64,000 nucleotides of DNA from Lycium barbarum (lineage: Eukaryota; Streptophyta; Magnoliopsida; Solanales; Solanaceae). How positions within the stretch are numbered: position 1 is the stretch's first letter; the number at the start of each line of letters is the position of its first letter. The notes beneath the pieces were generated by a model. It saw only the letters and a program-made list of their open reading frames with translations, searched no databases and had not been told where the DNA came from. Below are positions 58,884 to 64,000 of the stretch, piece after piece. A program made the position numbers and the translations under genes. The stretch covers positions 91,042,321-91,106,320 of the forward strand of contig NC_083341.1 in NCBI RefSeq assembly GCF_019175385.1, written 5' to 3'.

Positions 58884-61811
58884 TGTCACGACCCAACCCC
58901 GTAGGCCGTGACTAGTGCCCGAGTTGGACACTCATATCCCCTGTTAACTATAATCTTTTATAACCAGCATATTATGAACTTATTTATATAAAAAGGCAGG
59001 ACATTATTTTAAAGCTGTCACAATTATGTATGTCGTAGGCACCTGTCTCTAGAGGAGTTACGATCTTCAACAACAACATATATATATCTACGCAAACCGA
59101 CAAGGCTGCCACTACACGCAACATCCCAAACATATATATATATATATATGCAAGCCGACAAGGCTGCCATTACGAATGGGTACGCCCCAAACATAAGTCG
59201 TATTCATACAACGCAACAACAGCTATATACAGACCCACACAAATGTCCACAGACCTCTAAGAGTACTGACAGTATCATATGACGGGACAGGGCCCCGCCG
59301 TACCCCGAATAAACACACACATATGCAACAAAAGGGAGTTATACCACAAGCTAGGCTCCGGAACGAAGGAGCACTCCAAAGTAGCTGAATAGATATCCTA
59401 GGCTGGCGGATCTCCGAAACGAGCGTCTGTACCTGCCGGCATGAATGCAGCCCCCCGAAGAAAGGGGGTCAGTACGAAATATGTACTGAGCATGTAAAGC
59501 ATGAAATATAGTAATAGACTCATACTGAGACAAGGTGTGTAGGACCCAATGCAACAAACAGAAATTCATAAAACTTACCTTTGAACATAATTCATCTGTA
59601 TCGTTCTCATATCAATATCAATATAGAGTTTTGTAATCAAAGCTGAATAATCATTCTGCATATAACATATATAACGTGTCCCGACCCTTTAGTGAGGGAC
59701 TCGGTGAATAATGAACATATGCCCTCCTGGCCGCCATCCCCATATCATCATGTCATCATACCATCATATCATCATATCATCATATATATATATAACGTGT
59801 CCCGGCCCTGTAGTGAGGGACTCGGTGAATAATGTAATAAATATGCGCACGAAGACGTGTGCTGGCCCGGGACTCAGTGAAGGATATAGCGGTAAGCACG
59901 AGCAGAATAATAAGCAACCACATACATGAAAATCATCTTTAGAGACTCAATAGATAAGTAACTAACCAGCTCTCAAGTGTCAGGATTATAATCATATTCA
60001 GTTCATTTTTTAAATCTCATTACAAACTATAGCAAGGAACGTTTCAGATTTCATGTACATGTATCAATTTAACGTGGTGTAGCTTTTGAAAGCCAAGTAT
60101 GCCTCTAATTAAGAGTAGGAACTTCTATACATCATTTATTAGTCAATCATATAGTAGGCTCGTGACAATAACATTAAGGAATGAATAGAATCATAAGTTA
60201 TGCTTGGAACTAGAGAGTAGAATTTACCCCAAGGTTCATATCATTTCTTACTTACGTCTAGGACATGCCAAGAAAAAGAAGGAATAGGCTTTACATACCT
60301 TTAGCGTTTAGTCGTATTATAACTTGTACTTGCTGCCCAATGGTACTTATCCTATATCAAGATATCAAGAGCTACGATTAGTCTACGAGGGAATTCAATA
60401 TGTATTTTAACGTTAACAATCCCTTTCTAACATTTAGACGACGTTTCGTTCGTACTCAAACCAACTAGTACTACAAACTAATATTGCTAATCATACTTTC
60501 AAGTATCAATCCGAACTTCGTTAAACATGACTTAAGGGAACTTTGGACAGTCCGTACATCATTCAAAACAGTCCCCTATTCACGGCCAAACAGCACGCAC
60601 AACATTACCATTTTCAATTCGCAGTTTTCCAACTTCAACTACAACGACAACAACACGTTTACAACATTACTTATACGATTATTGGAACTGTTTTAGCATC
60701 ATATTTATTCTTACAACAGCCCACAAACCATTTCAATTTCAACTTGAATCATTAAGCTTCACTTTCACTATACGTTCATAACAACAATCAACATTCAAAA
60801 CGCACTAATCCACTCCTATCATTAAAACAGTCCACGGTTTGGGACTGTTTTCCTACTTCAACATAATTCATTTCTTTTACACCCCAATTCATCTTTCCAT
60901 AATGCATACAATACACCACAATGTCCATAACAACAACAATTAAAACATGACACAAAACAGTCCATAACTTCTCCTAAAGCAATCCCCTACACGGCTTCAA
61001 CACAACTACAACAACTTCATGATTTTCAGCCATTTATCCATACTACAACACATTCAATTCATTCCCAATACATGTACAAGAATATTAAGCATCATTTCAC
61101 CTAGGTCTATAGCACACGGCCCACTTCAACTTCAAGAAAAACAATCCAATACCAACATGCACAATCATAAACATTCAATTCACCATAAAACACATGAGAA
61201 GGGATCAATTCTTACCTTGTAACTAAACCCTTCAATCGGCTAGCCCTTCACTTTCACTTCTTGAATTTTAACACTTGTTCTTGCTATTCCAATGAATGCT
61301 ACACGTTAATACACACCTTCAAGGGAGTTGAATTGCTTAAGAAACTGATTTTTGGATCAATTTGGAGAAGGTTATTCTCGGCCAGCTTGTAGCCGAGAGC
61401 CTCTCTCTCTATCTCAAATTTTTTTTTTTTGCTTTGTAAATGTGGAAATGAGCTAGTTAGTGATGAATGAATCAGAATTTGTGTTATATCTATGCATTAC
61501 ATGATTTGGACATGTGTCCCACTCAAATTTTGGGTCAATGATCATTGACCACTTCCATCCTCTTACACGGCCACTATGGCTTATTTTATGGACTGATTTG
61601 GTTTTTTAATCCCACTTAATAATCTAATAATGGTTAATTTAATCCAAATTTTCCATTAATGCTTCTATACCAAACGAAATTTATAAGTAACTTGTGACTT
61701 CAAACGAAACCGGAAGTTAAAGTCTCTACTTCGTATCTTAAAATAGTCTTGTCTTTAACTTGTCGCGTTTAGTTTAAAACGTCCCAATGTATGAAAATAT
61801 GGGATATAACA
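58884..61811 (-). repeat. Element K 3' LTR (2928 bp)
   Basis: On the minus strand it starts TGTTATATCCCATATTTTC at 61811, next to the polypurine tract, and ends GGGTCGTGACA at 58884. It is a longer relative of LTR L. It holds AGGTATGTAAAGCC (minus, 60287-60300), hairpin units (59669-59880) and TCAGTAC-N7-GTACTGA (59469-59489). Open frames at 60484-60755 are AT-rich and low-complexity. Confidence 0.9.
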
Positions 61812-61854
61812 TCCTCCCCCCCCCCCCCCCTTTAGAACATTCGTCCTCGAATGT
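61812..61854 (-). promoter_or_regulatory. Element K polypurine tract (G15) and pre-PPT inverted repeat
   Basis: On the minus strand ACATTCGAGGACGAATGT (61854-61837) is followed by CTAAA, fifteen G (61830-61816) and GAGGA, then the LTR. The other elements have five to seven G here. Confidence 0.8.
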
Positions 61855-61941
61855 CAATTTGTATCCCGTCGGGTTCTATAAGAGTCTTGGGAAGGGTTTT
61901 CCTTATCGCTAACATATAGATTGAGCAGACAATTAACACAA

Positions 61942-62592
61942 TCAAGCAAGGGGGTTTAGATTACCTGTAGGCGTGGAAAACAAGTGAGGATATTTCTTTT
62001 TCATCTCCTCTTCAGCCTCCCAAGTCATCTCCTCCCTATAATTGTTCCGCCACAACACTTTAACCGACGCCACATCTTTTGTTCGCAACCTTCTGATTTG
62101 TCGATCAAGTATGGCTACAGGCTGCTCTTCGTATGATAGCTCCTCTGTTACCTGGATATCATCTGCAGGAAACACCCTGGAAGGATCGCCTATATACTTC
62201 CGAAGCATTGACACATGGAAGACTGGATGTACTGCTTGTAAATCCGCTGGTAGATCTAACTCGTAGGAAACTTGTCCTACCTTACGGATAACCTGATAAG
62301 GTCCAATGTATCTCGGGCTCAACTTCCCTTTCTTGCCGAATCTCATAACACCCTTCATGGGTGACACCTTCAAGAACACCCAATCGCCAACCTGAAATTC
62401 CAAGTGTCGACGTCGATTATCTGCATATGACTTCTGCCGACTCTGGGCTGCCAGTAACCTTTCCTGAATAAGCTTCACCTTATCGACAGCCTGCTGAACC
62501 ATATCTGGGCCTATCAACTTAGTCTCACCAACGTCAAACCAGCCTATGGGTGATCTGCACTTTCTGCCATATAAAGCCTCGTACGGTGCCAT
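61942..62592 (-). pseudogene. Element K integrase C-terminus and chromodomain
   Basis: One open frame on the minus strand starts at [19 protein letters not shown]. It passes the GPY/F-like part ([16 protein letters not shown]) and ends with a chromodomain ([32 protein letters not shown]). The tail is complete and ends at the natural stop 61942. A 1-nt shift near 62630 separates it from the core. Confidence 0.9.
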
Positions 62593-63352
62593 CTGGATAC
62601 TAGAATGGTAACTGTTATTATAAGCAAACTCAAAAAGCGAAAGTGATCATCCCAGCTGCCACTGAAATCAATGACACAGGCCCGTAACATATCTTGTAGC
62701 GTTTGAATGGTACGCTCGGCCTGTCCGTCAGTCTGAGGGTGAAATGCTGTGCTGAGACTCACCTGTGTCCCCAATCCCTCCTGGAAGGATTTCCAGAAGT
62801 TAGCTGTAAACTGGGCCCCTCTATCAGAGATAATAGCTGTGGGAACCCCATGAAGTCTCACTATCTCCTTAAGATACAATTTGGCGTAATCCTCAGCTGA
62901 ATACGTCGTCCTGACTGGAAGAAAGTGGGCTGATTTTGTCAATCTATCAACGATGACCCAGATAGAGTCATATTTCCGTAGAGTGCGAGGTAAAACTGTG
63001 ACGAAATCCATATTGATTACCTCCCATTTCCAGTTCAGAATCTCCATCTCCTGCAACAGTCCCCCAGGCTTCTGGTGCTCGACCTTCACCTGTTGGCAAT
63101 TTGGGCACTGGCCACAAATTCTGCTATGTCCTTTTTCATACCATCCCACCAATACAAACAGCTAAGGTCATGATACATTTTTGTTGACCCTGGATGAACA
63201 GAATAACGAGCATAGTGTGCCTCCCCCATTACCTGCTGTCGTAATCCTGCAACCTCAGGTACACATAATCTGTCTCTGTATCGTAGTACTCCATCAGATG
63301 GCATCTTGAATGGGGTCTCGTCCTTCTGAAGTGCTGTGTCTCTGTAATGCAC
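62593..63352 (-). pseudogene. Element K integrase zinc finger and catalytic core
   Basis: Minus strand: the linker (LCVPEVAGLRQQV) and His-His part ([18 protein letters not shown]) run to a 1-nt deletion near 63110, then the frame with CPNCQQVK continues into the core. The DDE triad is intact: Asp 63006-63008 (NMDFVTVL), Asp 62823-62825 (SDRGAQF) and Glu 62715-62717 (QAERT), D-35-E. This is the best kept integrase core with F. Confidence 0.9.
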
Positions 63353-64000
63353 AAGAATGGGATCCTCATATTGACGTCTCTACACTTCTTCTACAATAGA
63401 GGACTCAGCAACACCTCGCATAAAAATTCTGCCATCATCAGAATCAGCCAAACGAACTCCAAGACTAGCTAGCTGATGAATCTCATGGACTATCTCTTTC
63501 CTTCCTGGCTGTACACCTGCCAAACTACCCATAGATTTACGGCTGAGTGCATCTTCTACAACGTTAGCTTTTCCTGGGTGATATAGGATATCGACATCAT
63601 AATCTTTCAGCAACTCTAGCCACCTCCTTTGCCGCAAATTCAGCTCCTTCTGCTTAGAGATATACTGGTATAGGATATCGACATCATACTGCACGCCATA
63701 TAGATAATGTCTCCATATCTTCAAGGCATGTATCACCGCCGCCAACTCCAGGTCATGGGTAGGATAATTTCTCTCGTGCTTCCTGAGCTGTCGGAAGGCA
63801 TAGGCGATAACTCTGCCATGCTGCATCAACACGCAACCCAACCCAACACCGTAAGCATCACAATAAATAACATAGCCATCTGGCCCCTCAGGAAGAGTTA
63901 GAACTGGAGCCGTGGTCAACTTATCTTTCAATAATTGGAAACTTCGTTCACAAGCATCGGTCCACTGGAATTTAGCCGCTTTCTGTGTTAGCCTTGTTAA
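63353..64000 (-). pseudogene. pol: Element K RNase H and end of RT (continues off the window)
   Basis: Minus strand: the RT tail and connection (64000 to about 63920), then RNase H with [18 protein letters not shown] and DALSRKS. The TDHKSL segment is missing; in its place stands YDVDILYQY, a copy of the sequence 87 bp downstream. This removes one catalytic Asp. The frame stops with TAG just after SIVEEV (63380), in line with the following RRQYEDP. Confidence 0.85.

Overview
The window looks like plant nuclear heterochromatin built almost entirely from LTR retrotransposons of the Ty3/gypsy chromovirus type. The evidence is initiator-Met tRNA primer sites (TGGTATCAGAGC), gag zinc knuckles, protease-RT-RNase H-integrase order, and integrase C-termini ending in a chromodomain. 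LTRs are 1.2-3.6 kb and most start TGTTA/TGTAA and end TGACA. I infer a eudicot, possibly an asterid such as Solanaceae, but the sequence does not prove it. I found no host protein-coding gene, rRNA gene, tRNA gene or CRISPR array. Every coding domain seen is broken by stops, frameshifts, deletions or nested insertions.

The layout is a set of Russian dolls that can be ordered by 5-bp target-site duplications (TSDs). Element names A-M are mine. H (minus strand) is the outermost layer. Its 3' LTR and 3' pol lie at 36368-43495, interrupted by solo LTR M (38591-41078, TSD ATCTC). F (plus strand) sits in the H LTR: its 5' LTR is split over 9745-10274 and 24324-25738, its gag-pol runs 25966-34222, and its 3' LTR is 34342-36367. 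The F gag is split by solo LTR G (26020-29607, TSD CTAAC). The F 5' LTR holds two further elements. One is B (minus, 5868-9744), itself cut by A (1-5867, continuing off the left edge). The other is C (10275-24323, TSD GAAAA/GAAAG), whose 5' LTR is split by the small element C2 (12680-17139, TSD GCGGG).

To the right, H is cut at 43496 by I, a sequence of a different type starting TGTTGACACC. I contains E (minus, 47031-53234, TSD CCCTC), which has two full LTRs but only 1.1 kb of non-coding interior. I is followed at 54317 by J, an LTR start of yet another family. J contains solo LTR L (minus, 55740-58318, TSD ACTAG) and then K (minus, LTR 58884-61811, pol 61942-64000 continuing off the right edge).

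C, F, H and K carry gag/pol relics. B, C2 and E are non-autonomous, with LTRs, primer site and a polypurine end but no polyprotein. A is mixed: a gag tail and a chromodomain tail around about 2.2 kb with no recognisable RT or integrase core.

The most interesting signal is structural. LTRs of clearly different families share one ordered plan. First comes a cluster of short GC-rich palindromes just upstream of the TATA region, with a different palindrome in each family. Then come a splice-donor-like block (AGGTATGTRAGGCT), a family-specific array of small hairpins, and a conserved inverted repeat (TCAGTAC-N7-GTACTGA). Just upstream of the 3' polypurine tract lies another conserved inverted repeat (AACATTCGAGGACGAATGTT). 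All homology statements come from reading by eye; no alignment or database search was run.
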